Shown: piece after piece, positions 1-8,655 of the stretch
Numbering within the stretch: position 1 is the first letter of the stretch
How the letters are laid out: each line of letters begins with the position of its first letter
Source of the DNA: Chlorobium sp.
GTDB lineage: Bacteria; Bacteroidota; Chlorobiia; Chlorobiales; Chlorobiaceae
Direction: 5' to 3'
Length of the DNA: 33,624 nt
Assembly (NCBI GenBank): GCA_013203905.1
Contig: JABMPC010000071.1
Coordinates: 1 to 33,624, forward strand
Notes under the pieces: model-generated
Told to the model about the DNA's origin: nothing
The model's input: the letters and a program-made list of their open reading frames with translations, nothing else
Databases searched by the model: none
Translations under genes and position numbers: made by a program

Positions 1-819
1 GCCGGTCATTTTTTTCTCCAACGACGGCTGGAGCTGCCACGCCGACACCGTCCCGTCAACCAGCTTGAGGCCGGTAGCCTCTTCAGCGGTCATAAGCGGA
101 CGGGTATTGACAATCCTCTCCAGAGCCTCCCTTGAGATGCCGCGTCGTTGGGAAACATATCCGAGATACTCCCCGTATACATCGTCAAGCAGCTCCCCCA
201 GCCGCTCCAGGCTCTCGGGGCTCGGACCGCTTCTGACAAAGGGCTCCACGCCGCTTTTGTACTCTTTCCACTGTGCCGCCTGAAACGACACGCCTATCTT
301 TTCAAGTGCTGTTTTGTAGTACAGGGTTTCCGCCCTCAGCCCGTCAAGCAGCATGAAGCTGCCCTTTGCCGCAATAATGGAGTCACTGGCAGCGGCAAGA
401 AAATAGTCACTGTCTTCAGGGGAGGGGAGAAAAGCAATCACCCGCTTTCCCCCTTTGCGCAAAGCTTCAATGGAGGCTCGAAGTTCGCCGATTTTGGCTG
501 GCGCAGCCCTCAGCCCGTCAATTGAAAGAAGGACACTCTCTACCCGGCTATCGGTCGATGCGCGGCGAAGCATAAACAGCAGTTCCTGCTGGGAAAGCGG
601 TTCCACGGGGTCCAGAAAAGGCAGCTGTCCGCTCGGGGATGAACGCTCGGGAATCGAACCGGTAATGGGAATATGAAGCACGAAATGATCGGGCAGTGCC
701 GAACGGGAGCGCTGCATGAAGACAATCGCCCCAAGAGCAAGCAGAGGAAACACAATCAGCACAAGGCATCCTTTTGTCAGGCAGCCCGTCCGTTTCCTGT
801 TTTTCCGGAACAGGCTCAT
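1..819 (-). CDS. sppA: Signal peptide peptidase SppA, 67K type (partial, C-terminus beyond window)
   Basis: The first 273 residues are present and the frame is still open at the window edge. SppA is a membrane-anchored serine protease that degrades cleaved signal peptides. Visible: a basic N-terminus, one membrane anchor at about residues 17-36, and the N-terminal S49 domain. A YKSGVEPF motif matches the E. coli YKSAVEPF segment that carries the catalytic general-base lysine; here that lysine is K188. The preceding [11 protein letters not shown] stretch is also typical of the family. The catalytic serine lies in the C-terminal domain, which is outside the window. The ATG overlaps the stop of the upstream ABC ATPase gene as ATGA (816-819), so the two are probably translationally coupled. 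The identification is firm; the completeness of the gene cannot be judged. Confidence 0.88.
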   Translation of the reverse strand, partial: MSLFRKNRKRTGCLTKGCLVLIVFPLLALGAIVFMQRSRSALPDHFVLHIPITGSIPERSSPSGQLPFLDPVEPLSQQELLFMLRRASTDSRVESVLLSIDGLRAAPAKIGELRASIEALRKGGKRVIAFLPSPEDSDYFLAAASDSIIAAKGSFMLLDGLRAETLYYKTALEKIGVSFQAAQWKEYKSGVEPFVRSGPSPESLERLGELLDDVYGEYLGYVSQRRGISREALERIVNTRPLMTAEEATGLKLVDGTVSAWQLQPSLEKKMTG

Positions 820-1829
820 GCTTCCTTCCCCCCGATGTTTCGCCCCTCTTCATAGAGGAGGCAGCTGACCAGATGGTCGGGACGGCCGGCAAGAGAACAA
901 AGAGTCGGCGTGCGAAGGGCGCACTGCGGCAGAGCGGACGGGCAGCGGGGATGGAAACTGCACCCCGAAGGAGCCTGCATAGGCCCCGGCTGGTCGCCAT
1001 GCAGCAGAATTCTCTCCTTCCCGGCACCGGGCTCCGGAGAGGGAACAGCGGAAAGAAGAGCCTTCGTATAAGGATGGGCCGGATTGCCGTAGAGTTCATC
1101 AGCTCCGGCAATCTCAACAACTTTACCGAGATACATAACCGCAACACGGTCCGATATGTACTCCACCACCGAAAGGTCGTGTGCAATAAAGAGGTAAGTC
1201 AAGCCGAAATCACGCTGGAGATCCTTGAGAAGGTTGATGATCTGCGACTGGATAGAAACATCAAGCGCCGAAACAGGCTCATCGCATACAATGAGCTTCG
1301 GATTGAGGGCAAGAGCCCGGGCGATGCCTATGCGCTGGCGCTGGCCGCCGGAAAACTCATGAGGATAACGGTTGTAATACTCACGGCTGAGCCCTACCAC
1401 ATCCAGCAGTTCATGGATCCTCCGCCTCGCCTCCGTCCCCCGTGCAACCCTGTGCACCAGAAGTACCTCGGCGAGCATCTGGCCAACCGTCAGCCGGGGG
1501 TTGAGAGAACCGAATGGATCCTGAAACATCATCTGCATCTGGCGGCGCAGCGGACGGAACTCTCCGTTGGAGAGGGTGGAAAGATCCTGCCCGTCAAACT
1601 CAATTTTTCCCGATACCCGCCCACTGCCAAGCCTCAGAAGCGCACGGCCGAGAGTTGTTTTCCCGCATCCAGACTCCCCCACCAGCCCGAGCGTCTCCCC
1701 CTCGAACAGCTCAAACGAAACCCCGTTCACCACATGAAGCGGTACGGGAGGCCTGAGCAACCCGCTTTGGCGCATCAGAAAGTCCACCCGTAGGTCGTCC
1801 ACCCGCAGAATTGGTCGCCGCTTGCTCAT
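816..1829 (-). CDS. Oligopeptide/dipeptide ABC transporter ATP-binding protein (OppF/DppF-like)
   Basis: A 337-residue ATPase that would energise uptake of peptides or related solutes through a partner permease. Visible: Walker [10 protein letters not shown] (51-59), Q-loop Q103, signature FSGGQ (159-163), Walker B LIVCDEP (179-185) and H-loop H217. The Opp/Dpp-specific C-terminal extension follows, with HPYTKAL (252-258) and cysteines C290, C296, C303, C311 and C323. In some peptide transporters this extension binds an iron-sulfur cluster; whether it does here is inference. Position along the protein, length and the C-terminal extension all fit OppF/DppF. No permease or binding-protein gene is adjacent: the upstream neighbour is the divergent rsmI, and the downstream neighbour is sppA with an ATGA overlap. 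The substrate cannot be told from sequence. Confidence 0.9.
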   Translation of the reverse strand: MSKRRPILRVDDLRVDFLMRQSGLLRPPVPLHVVNGVSFELFEGETLGLVGESGCGKTTLGRALLRLGSGRVSGKIEFDGQDLSTLSNGEFRPLRRQMQMMFQDPFGSLNPRLTVGQMLAEVLLVHRVARGTEARRRIHELLDVVGLSREYYNRYPHEFSGGQRQRIGIARALALNPKLIVCDEPVSALDVSIQSQIINLLKDLQRDFGLTYLFIAHDLSVVEYISDRVAVMYLGKVVEIAGADELYGNPAHPYTKALLSAVPSPEPGAGKERILLHGDQPGPMQAPSGCSFHPRCPSALPQCALRTPTLCSLAGRPDHLVSCLLYEEGRNIGGKEA

Positions 1830-1906
1830 CGCATACTCAGGCTATCGTTTATAAAGGAAGCCATTCCCCCCCCTGAAAAAGTCAGTGTGGTCTTCATTAT
1901 TTTATG

Positions 1907-1918
1907 TAGTATATACTA
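1907..1918. promoter_or_regulatory. 12-bp perfect palindrome containing a -10-like box, oppF-like/rsmI divergent region
   Basis: The 138-bp region between the divergent ATPase gene and rsmI contains TAGTATATACTA, a perfect palindrome. It includes TATACT, a good -10 hexamer for rsmI, readable in the same form on the other strand. I see no convincing -35 at the expected distance on either strand. It could be a promoter core serving both directions or an operator, or it could be chance in an AT-rich spot. Confidence 0.3.
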
Positions 1919-1967
1919 AAACCCTAAAGCATTCTCAATCCTGCCGCGGCAGAGCTCCTCCTGAACC

Positions 1968-2726
1968 TTGCACAGAGAACAGCAGAATAACGGGACACCC
2001 GGCGGAAATTCCAACGGAACCCTTTATATGGTTGCCACACCTCTCGGCAACCTTGACGACATAACCATACGGGCAATCGAGATCCTCAGAACCGTTGAGG
2101 CTATAGCCTGCGAAGACACCCGGCGCGCATCCATACTCCTGCGCCACCTTGGCATAACCGGCAAAAAGCTCATCAGCTACCACTCGTTCAACGAAGCAAA
2201 AGCCATAGAGCGCATCACCGGTATGCTTCAAGAAGGTATTGACCTTGCCCTCATCACCGATGCCGGCACCCCCGCCCTCAGCGACCCCGGATACAGCATC
2301 CTTGCCTCCCTCAATGAACACGGGCTGAAGGCCATTCCCATACCGGGCCCCTCGGCGCTCTCGGCCGCTGTGTCCGTCTGCCCCCTCCCCACCAGCAGCT
2401 TTTACTTCGCCGGATTTCTTCCCCACAAAAAAGGGAGAAAAACCAGACTCGAACAGCTCTCTGCCATGCAGACGCTCTTCGTCCTCTATGAATCCCCCTT
2501 TCGCATTCTGAAGCTGCTTGATGAACTTGAAGCACTTATCCCCGACAGCCGAATTTTCATTGGACGGGAAATGACCAAAATACATGAAGAGTATCTCACC
2601 GGTTCAATCCCCGAGATCCGCCTTCACCTCTCCGAAGGGAAAACAAGAGGAGAGTTTGTCGTCGCCGTCCAGCCACCGGAAAAGAAACCAGCAAAAAAAG
2701 GAAAATACGATGCAGACCGTCACTGA
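1968..2726 (+). CDS. rsmI: 16S rRNA 2'-O-ribose C1402 methyltransferase RsmI
   Basis: A 252-residue SAM-dependent enzyme of the tetrapyrrole methylase fold. It methylates the ribose of C1402 in the decoding centre of 16S rRNA. Visible in order: [17 protein letters not shown] (about 17-33), [13 protein letters not shown], the glycine-rich [47 protein letters not shown] and the C-terminal GEFVVAV. All are family hallmarks. The start is a TTG. A TGA lies two codons upstream in frame, and the first in-frame ATG (2028) falls inside the conserved first strand, so 1968 is the only reasonable start. Upstream purine content is poor. The last 17 bp overlap panC in another frame, which suggests co-transcription. 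Confidence 0.92.
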   Translation: MHREQQNNGTPGGNSNGTLYMVATPLGNLDDITIRAIEILRTVEAIACEDTRRASILLRHLGITGKKLISYHSFNEAKAIERITGMLQEGIDLALITDAGTPALSDPGYSILASLNEHGLKAIPIPGPSALSAAVSVCPLPTSSFYFAGFLPHKKGRKTRLEQLSAMQTLFVLYESPFRILKLLDELEALIPDSRIFIGREMTKIHEEYLTGSIPEIRLHLSEGKTRGEFVVAVQPPEKKPAKKGKYDADRH

Positions 2727-3561
2727 TCCTGCCGAAATGCAGGCAATTTCGGAAAAACTCCGCCTCGGCCGACAGCTCATCGGTGTGGTTATGACCATGG
2801 GTGCCCTGCATGAAGGGCACCTCAGCCTTGTCAGACTGGCCAGAGAACAGGCCGGCATTGTGATCCTCACCATCTTCGTCAACCCCACGCAGTTCGGACC
2901 GACCGAAGACTTTCACAGATACCCCCGACCTTTTGAACAGGATGCTGCACTTGCCCGCTCAGCAGGGGTGGACTACCTTTTCGCCCCCGAAGCGGGAGCA
3001 ATGTACCCCGAAGGGTTCAGAGCGACGGTCTCATGCAGCGGCATCAGCGATCTCTTTGAAGGGGAAAAACGGCCCGGCCACTTCAGCGGCGTAGCCACCG
3101 TCGTCACAAAGCTCCTGCACATCACCCGTCCACATATTGCCGTGTTCGGCGAAAAAGACGCGCAGCAGCTCGCAGTCATCAGAAAAGTTGTCAGCGACCT
3201 GAACATAGCGGTCAAAGTGCTGGCGGCTCCCACAATGAGGGAGGCAAACGGCCTTGCCGTCAGCTCACGCAACATCTATCTCACCAGAGAGCAGCAGGAA
3301 TCAGCCGGAGCCATCTGGCGCTCCCTCTGCCACGCGGGCGAAAGACTTGCCGCCGGCGAAACCGGGCTGACAGAGCTTGCTGAAGCAACTGCCACTATGA
3401 TTGCCCATGAGTCCGGCTTCAGGGTTGACTATGTCGCCTTTGTGGATAAGGAAACATTCATGCCGGCCAGCCGGGCCATGAAAGGCCGCTCCTACAGGAT
3501 TCTTGCCGCCGTCTTTGCCGGCAGCGTCCGCCTAATAGACAATGCATGCTTTGTTGCATGA
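2710..3561 (+). CDS. panC: Pantothenate synthetase PanC
   Basis: A 283-residue enzyme that joins pantoate and beta-alanine with ATP to make pantothenate, the coenzyme A precursor. Visible: the ATP-binding [10 protein letters not shown] motif (HIGH-like HEGH) near residues 27-36, [36 protein letters not shown] and the C-terminal ATP-site SSRNIYL. Length fits the family at about 280 residues. The frame stays open well upstream to 2584, but ATG 2710 is preceded by an AAGGA-type ribosome site about 7 bases away and places the family N-terminus correctly. The 17-bp overlap with rsmI puts the two genes in one transcript. Confidence 0.95.
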   Translation: MQTVTDPAEMQAISEKLRLGRQLIGVVMTMGALHEGHLSLVRLAREQAGIVILTIFVNPTQFGPTEDFHRYPRPFEQDAALARSAGVDYLFAPEAGAMYPEGFRATVSCSGISDLFEGEKRPGHFSGVATVVTKLLHITRPHIAVFGEKDAQQLAVIRKVVSDLNIAVKVLAAPTMREANGLAVSSRNIYLTREQQESAGAIWRSLCHAGERLAAGETGLTELAEATATMIAHESGFRVDYVAFVDKETFMPASRAMKGRSYRILAAVFAGSVRLIDNACFVA

Positions 3562-3808
3562 CGAACCTCTTTTTATGTGCCGCGCACTGCGATTCCATGG
3601 TTTCGCGGTACCTGAAAGACTCATGTATCAAGCCTACACTCCGGGCTCTCCGGCTTCGTTTGCCTCGTACTCACAGCACTCACAACTAAATAGAGATGCC
3701 CTGAAGTGAAAGGAAACAGATTTTTATACTATATTTAAAGACAGGGCTGAATCCATTCAAGTGGACTGGCCCTACAATTTTTTCCATCACCCACACCAAA
3801 CGAAGTTT
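3562..3808. other. Longest intergenic stretch (panC-pnp), no gene seen
   Basis: These 247 bp hold no plausible coding frame. Three things are visible. First is a stem-loop at 3577-3611 with arms GTGCCGCG and CGCGGTAC, including one G-T pair, with no U-tract after it. Second is a -10-like TATACTATATT block at 3725-3735. Third is a second hairpin at 3743-3773, just before pnp. The rpsO gene that often precedes pnp in other bacteria is absent here. Confidence 0.5.
3725..3773 (+). promoter_or_regulatory. Putative pnp promoter (-10) and 5' leader hairpin
   Basis: A TATACT/TATATT block at 3725-3735 is followed within 10 bp by an imperfect hairpin at 3743-3773. The outer arms are AGGGC (3743-3747) and GCCCT (3769-3773); the inner arms are TCCA (3752-3755) and TGGA (3762-3765). 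If this is the promoter, the mRNA would begin almost exactly at the hairpin, 35 bases before the pnp ATG. In E. coli the pnp leader hairpin is the target of PNPase/RNase III autoregulation; a similar role here is inference. No good -35 box is visible. Confidence 0.35.
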
Positions 3809-6007
3809 ATGATTATCACGAAAGAAATTGATCTCGGCCAGGGTAAAACGATCTCGATTGAAACCGGCAGAATGGCAAAACAGGCAGACGGCGCCACCGT
3901 CGTCCGCATGGGTGACACAATGGTCATAGCGACCGTTGTTTCCAGCAAAAAAACGCCCTCCCCTAACCAGGACTTCTTTCCGCTCCAGGTTGAATACCGC
4001 GAAAAATATTATGCAGCAGGAAAATTCCCCGGCGGCTTCTTCAAACGCGAAGCCCGTCCCTCAGAAAAAGAGATTCTCTCGGCACGGCTGATTGACCGCG
4101 CTCTGCGTCCTCTCTTCCCGACCGGCTATTACTACGAAACCCAGGTCATCATCAATGTCATTTCCAGCGACCAGCAGAACGACGCCGATGTTCTCGGCGG
4201 TCTTGCTGCGTCAGCTGCCATCATGGTCTCCGACATACCCTTTGAGAACTCCATGTCTGAAGTAAGGGTAGGAAGACTCAATGGTCAGTTTATCATCAAC
4301 CCCACCATTGACGAACTCGAAGGTAGCGATATTGACATTTCTATCGGCGGCACCGCAGGCACCATCTGCATGCTCGAGGGTGAGATGAAGGAGATTTCAG
4401 AAGCGGAAATGCTTGAGGCAATCCGTTTTGGCCACGAAGCCATCAAAAAACTCTGTGCACTTCAGGACAGCGTAAAGGCGGAAGTCGCAAAAGCCAAACG
4501 CCCCTTCACTCCGCTTCAGGTGCCATCCGAACTCGGCGCATTCATCAGCGATGCGTGCAAAGCCCGCCTCAAAGAACTAGCCTACACAGCACTTGCCAAG
4601 GAAGAACGGGCAGAGCGCACCAAAGAGATCTACGGTGAAACAGTCAAAAGCGCCGTTGAACACTTCAGCGCCACCTTCAGTTCCGAAGATTTTGCCGCCG
4701 ATCCGTCAAAAGCGCTCTGCACAAACGAGCACATCATTGAAGAAGAGATCCACTCCGTTGAAAAAGATGTCATGCGCCGCATGATTCTTGACGACGCCAA
4801 ACGCCTTGACGGAAGGAGTCTCGACCAGGTCCGCCCCATCTCCATAGATCTTGGAGTCATACCGCGCGCCCACGGCTCAGCCCTCTTCACCCGTGGCGAA
4901 ACCCAGGCACTGGTAGCCGTCACCCTCGGCACCAAAAAGGACGCACAGTCGGTCGACACCCTGACAAACAGCAACGACAAACGCTTCATGCTCCACTACA
5001 ACTTCCCCCCCTTCTCGGTTGGCGAAGTTGGAAGACTCGGCACAACCGGACGCCGCGAAATCGGCCATGGCAACCTTGCCGAACGGGCAATCAGAATGGT
5101 GGCCCCTTCAGAGCAGGAGTTCCCCTACACCATCCGCATTGTCTCTGAAATCCTTGAGTCAAACGGCTCATCGTCAATGGCCTCGGTCTGCGGCGGCACC
5201 CTCGCCCTCATGGACGGCGGAGTTCCCCTGAAAAAGGCCGTTTCGGGCATTGCCATGGGTCTCATCAAAGAGGGAACCGAGTACGCAATCCTTTCCGACA
5301 TCCTCGGCAACGAAGACCACCTCGGCGATATGGACTTCAAGGTATCAGGCACCCGCGACGGCATTACAGCATGCCAGATGGACATCAAGATCGACGGCCT
5401 CGACTACCACATCCTTGAAACCGCTCTCGAGCAGGCTCGTCGTGGCAGGTTCCACATCCTCGACAAAATGGAGGAAGCCATTCCTGCCTCACGCGAAGAT
5501 TTAGCCCACTACGCACCGCGCCTGACGGCAATCCAGGTACCCGTGGAATCAATTGGTCTCATCATCGGAAAAGGCGGCGAAACCATCCGCAGCATCACAG
5601 AAGAGACCGGTGCGGAAATCAACATAGAGGACGACGGCACCGTCACCATTGCATGTTCAAGCAATGAGGGCACAAAAGCAGCCGTTGAAATCATCAAGGC
5701 GCTGATTGCCAAACCCGAAGTAGGCACCGTCTACATCGGAAAAGTCCGTGACATCCGTGACGAACTCGGTGCATTTGTCGAGTTCATACCCAAAACCGAC
5801 GGACTGGTGCACATCTCCGAAATAGCCAACGAGCGGGTTGCCAAAGTGAGCGACCACCTGAAGGTTGGAGAGCGGGTCAAGGTGAAGCTGGTTGACATCC
5901 GCAAAGATCCCAGAACCGGAAAAACCCGTTTTGCCCTCTCCATCAAAGCCGCTCTCGACGCTCCCGATCCGGGAACGGAAGCCGCGCCGGAAGCTGCTGG
6001 CAACTGA
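3809..6007 (+). CDS. pnp: Polyribonucleotide nucleotidyltransferase (PNPase)
   Basis: A 732-residue phosphorolytic 3'-5' exoribonuclease, a trimer central to RNA turnover. Domain order: first RNase PH domain (about 5-145, with [23 protein letters not shown]), helical linker, second RNase PH domain (about 320-560), KH domain with the GKGG loop near residue 590, and S1 domain at about 637-713. The catalytic region [13 protein letters not shown] is intact near residue 505, matching the E. coli D486/D492 region. The frame extends upstream to a GTG at 3761, but the ATG at 3809 gives the family N-terminus ([13 protein letters not shown]), so the extension was dropped. No strong ribosome site is seen. 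A strong terminator follows directly. Confidence 0.96.
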   Translation: MIITKEIDLGQGKTISIETGRMAKQADGATVVRMGDTMVIATVVSSKKTPSPNQDFFPLQVEYREKYYAAGKFPGGFFKREARPSEKEILSARLIDRALRPLFPTGYYYETQVIINVISSDQQNDADVLGGLAASAAIMVSDIPFENSMSEVRVGRLNGQFIINPTIDELEGSDIDISIGGTAGTICMLEGEMKEISEAEMLEAIRFGHEAIKKLCALQDSVKAEVAKAKRPFTPLQVPSELGAFISDACKARLKELAYTALAKEERAERTKEIYGETVKSAVEHFSATFSSEDFAADPSKALCTNEHIIEEEIHSVEKDVMRRMILDDAKRLDGRSLDQVRPISIDLGVIPRAHGSALFTRGETQALVAVTLGTKKDAQSVDTLTNSNDKRFMLHYNFPPFSVGEVGRLGTTGRREIGHGNLAERAIRMVAPSEQEFPYTIRIVSEILESNGSSSMASVCGGTLALMDGGVPLKKAVSGIAMGLIKEGTEYAILSDILGNEDHLGDMDFKVSGTRDGITACQMDIKIDGLDYHILETALEQARRGRFHILDKMEEAIPASREDLAHYAPRLTAIQVPVESIGLIIGKGGETIRSITEETGAEINIEDDGTVTIACSSNEGTKAAVEIIKALIAKPEVGTVYIGKVRDIRDELGAFVEFIPKTDGLVHISEIANERVAKVSDHLKVGERVKVKLVDIRKDPRTGKTRFALSIKAALDAPDPGTEAAPEAAGN

Positions 6008-6044
6008 CGGGAAAAAGAGAGAACAATTCATCACTGAACCCAAG

Positions 6045-6083
6045 GGAAAAGCAGTGCAGAGACCCTGCACTGCTTTCCTTTTT
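6045..6083 (+). terminator. Rho-independent terminator after pnp
   Basis: The arms GCAGTGCAG (6051-6059) and CTGCACTGC (6065-6073) pair perfectly around a 5-base loop. The stem extends through A-T pairs and, across a one-base bulge, two G-C pairs. A run of five T follows at 6079-6083. This separates pnp from leuS. Confidence 0.88.
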
Positions 6084-6103
6084 ACTGAACGATAACAGAA
6101 CCC

Positions 6104-8521
6104 ATGCGGTACGATTTTTCAAAGACGGAACAAAAATGGCAGGCCCGCTGGAAACAGCAGGAGACCTTCAAAACCGGAGAAGCGCCCGAAAAGCCGAAAT
6201 ACTATGTGCTTGACATGTTCCCCTACCCCAGCGGTTCAGGGCTCCATGTAGGCCATCTTGAAGGCTACACCGCCTCCGACATCTCAGCCCGCTACCGTCG
6301 CAGCTGCGGGTACAATGTACTCCACCCGATGGGATGGGATGCGTTCGGTCTGCCAGCCGAACAGTTCGCAATCAAAACCGGAACCCACCCCAGCGACACC
6401 ACACAAAAAAACATTGCCAACTTCAAGGAAACTCTCCAGGCAATGGGCTTTTCGTACGACTGGTCGCGCGAAATCAACACCACCGACCCAGCATACTTCC
6501 GCTGGACGCAATGGATATTTCTGAAACTCCATGAAATGGGGCTGGCCTACATGTCGGAGGTGGATGTCAACTGGTGCGTTGAACTCCGTGCAGTGCTTGC
6601 CAACGAAGAGGTTGAAGAAAAACTCGCCGATGGCCTTACTGTTGTCCGTCGTCCGCTCCGCCAGTGGGTTCTGAAAATCACAGCCTACGCCGACCGGCTG
6701 CTTGAAGACCTTGACGAGCTTGACTGGCCCGAAAATGTCAAGCAGATGCAGCGGAACTGGATTGGCAGAAGCGAAGGTGTGGAGGTCGACTTTGAACTCC
6801 GCTGCCACAAAACCATGCTTCGGGTCTACACCACACGCCCCGACACACTCTTTGGAGCCACCTATCTGGTCATCTCCCCGGAACACGCAATGGCAGAAAA
6901 ACTCGCCACCGCACAGCAGCTGGTTGCCGTCAAGGAGTACATCGCAAAATCGAAACTTAAAACCGAGCTGGAACGCACTGGCCTCCAGAAAGACAAAACA
7001 GGTGTCTTCACCGGGTCCTACGCCATCAACCCGGCCACCGGCGAACCGCTCCCCGTCTGGATTTCCGACTTCGTTCTCACCAGCTACGGCACAGGCGCAA
7101 TCATGTCGGTGCCAGCTCACGACAGCCGAGACTGGGAATTCGCAAAACAGTACAACCTGCCAATCATCGAGGTAGTCAAAAGCCCGCATGATGTAGGGGA
7201 AGCGGTCTTTGAAGGCAAAGACAGTACAGCTGTCAACTCCAGCAACAGTGACATCAACCTCAACGGTCTTGCTTTTCCGGAAGCATTCGAACTGATGGCC
7301 TCATGGCTTGAAAAGAAAAAAGCAGGAAAAAGAAAGGTCAACTACCGCCTCCGTGACTGGATATTCAGCCGCCAGCGCTACTGGGGAGAGCCCATACCCA
7401 TCAAACATTACCTTGACGGAAGCCTGAAACCCGAAACCAGCCTTCCCCTGATGCTGCCGGAAGTTGAGGCATACCAGCCCACCGAAACCGGTGAATCGCC
7501 ACTCGCCAATATCCCCGAATGGCTTCACGGAAGCGATGAGAATGGCCCTTTCCGCCGTGAAACCAATACCATGCCGCAGTGGGCAGGAAGCTGCTGGTAC
7601 TACCTCCGCTTCATCGACCCCCACAACAGCGAGCTTCCTATAGACCCCCGAAAAGAGGCTTACTGGATGAATGTCGACCTCTACATAGGAGGTGCGGAAC
7701 ATGCTGTGCTCCATCTGCTCTACGCCCGATTCTGGCACAAGGTGCTCTTTGACCTCAAGGTTGTCAGCACAAAAGAGCCCTTCCAACGGCTCTTCAACCA
7801 GGGAATGATTCTGGGAGAGGACAACGAAAAAATGTCAAAATCCCGGGGCAATGTCATCCCGGCCGACAAAGTGCTGGGCGAGTATGGTGCCGACGCAGTC
7901 CGGCTGTATGAGATGTTCCTCGGCCCCCTCGAACAGGTCAAGCCATGGAACACCAATGGAATAGAAGGCGTCAGCCGCTTTCTCTCGCGGGTCTGGCGGC
8001 TTGTCTGGCCGGAACCGGAAGGAGCCCCGGCCAACCTCTCCACCGATGCACCCTCACCCGACCTCCTGCGACGGATGCACAAAACCATCAAAAAGGTCGG
8101 CGAGGACACAGAAAACCTCAAATTCAACACCGCCATTGCAGAAATGATGGTGTTCACCAATGAACTTCACCGCACAGGTGAGAGAAACCGGGAGGCCATT
8201 GAAACCCTTCTCCTCCTGCTCGCCCCCTATGCGCCACACCTCTCCGAAGAGCTCTGGGAAGCGCTCGGCCACAGCCAGTCCATTTCGCTCGTCCCTTTCC
8301 CGCAGTACGACCCGACCCTTGCACGCGACAGGGAAGTGACCATCGCAGTCCAGATCAACGGGAAACTAAGAGGCACCTTCCAGACCGCACCGGGCACTCC
8401 CAAAGAGCAACTGCTCAGGGAAGCCAAAGCCCTTGAGTCGGTGCAGAAATTCCTTGAGGGAGTGAGCATCATGAAAGAAATTGCTGTTCCCGACAAACTT
8501 ATAAATTTTGCCGTAAAATAG
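6104..8521 (+). CDS. leuS: Leucyl-tRNA synthetase
   Basis: An 805-residue class I aminoacyl-tRNA synthetase that charges tRNA-Leu. Visible: the HIGH-type motif HVGH (48-51) within FPYPSGSGLHVGHLEGY; the CP1 editing domain, with TTRPDTLFGATY and VPAHDSRDWEFA, whose aspartate is the conserved editing residue; MQRNWIGRSEG; RDWIFSRQRYWGEPIP; the KMSKS loop EKMSKSRGN near residue 576; and the anticodon-binding helical region. The zinc-binding cysteines that E. coli LeuRS carries after VNWC are missing: one cysteine is left and the stretch reads VELRAVLANEEVEEK. ATG 6104 gives the normal N-terminus. It has its own transcription unit behind the pnp terminator. Confidence 0.96.
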   Translation: MRYDFSKTEQKWQARWKQQETFKTGEAPEKPKYYVLDMFPYPSGSGLHVGHLEGYTASDISARYRRSCGYNVLHPMGWDAFGLPAEQFAIKTGTHPSDTTQKNIANFKETLQAMGFSYDWSREINTTDPAYFRWTQWIFLKLHEMGLAYMSEVDVNWCVELRAVLANEEVEEKLADGLTVVRRPLRQWVLKITAYADRLLEDLDELDWPENVKQMQRNWIGRSEGVEVDFELRCHKTMLRVYTTRPDTLFGATYLVISPEHAMAEKLATAQQLVAVKEYIAKSKLKTELERTGLQKDKTGVFTGSYAINPATGEPLPVWISDFVLTSYGTGAIMSVPAHDSRDWEFAKQYNLPIIEVVKSPHDVGEAVFEGKDSTAVNSSNSDINLNGLAFPEAFELMASWLEKKKAGKRKVNYRLRDWIFSRQRYWGEPIPIKHYLDGSLKPETSLPLMLPEVEAYQPTETGESPLANIPEWLHGSDENGPFRRETNTMPQWAGSCWYYLRFIDPHNSELPIDPRKEAYWMNVDLYIGGAEHAVLHLLYARFWHKVLFDLKVVSTKEPFQRLFNQGMILGEDNEKMSKSRGNVIPADKVLGEYGADAVRLYEMFLGPLEQVKPWNTNGIEGVSRFLSRVWRLVWPEPEGAPANLSTDAPSPDLLRRMHKTIKKVGEDTENLKFNTAIAEMMVFTNELHRTGERNREAIETLLLLLAPYAPHLSEELWEALGHSQSISLVPFPQYDPTLARDREVTIAVQINGKLRGTFQTAPGTPKEQLLREAKALESVQKFLEGVSIMKEIAVPDKLINFAVK

Positions 8522-8553
8522 GGTATACAATACGATAAGAGACTCTCAGGCGG

Positions 8554-8584
8554 CTTCACAATCATTGATGAAGAACTTTTTTTT
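8554..8584 (+). terminator. Possible weak terminator after leuS
   Basis: A short stem, CTTCA (8554-8558) with TGAAG (8569-8573), is followed by AAC and eight T (8577-8584). The stem is only 5 bp and not GC-rich, so the call is tentative. Confidence 0.35.
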
Positions 8585-8655
8585 ATGTAACATTCCTCTT
8601 CAGGCTTCCCGGGTGTGACGGAAGTGAGTCATGCCGGTCAAAAAGAGGGAATCCC

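Noticed and set aside
774-1793. Long open frame of 339 codons on the plus strand, antisense to the ABC ATPase gene
   Set aside because: The opposite strand has all ABC ATPase motifs. The plus-strand protein is Arg/Pro-rich and matches no family.
3577-3611. Stem-loop with arms GTGCCGCG and CGCGGTAC after panC, considered as a terminator
   Set aside because: There is no T-run after it, one G-T pair and a 19-base loop; not enough to call a terminator or an RNA gene.
6284-7189. Open frame of 301 codons on the minus strand inside leuS
   Set aside because: It is antisense to conserved LeuRS motifs, with a composition typical of a shadow frame.
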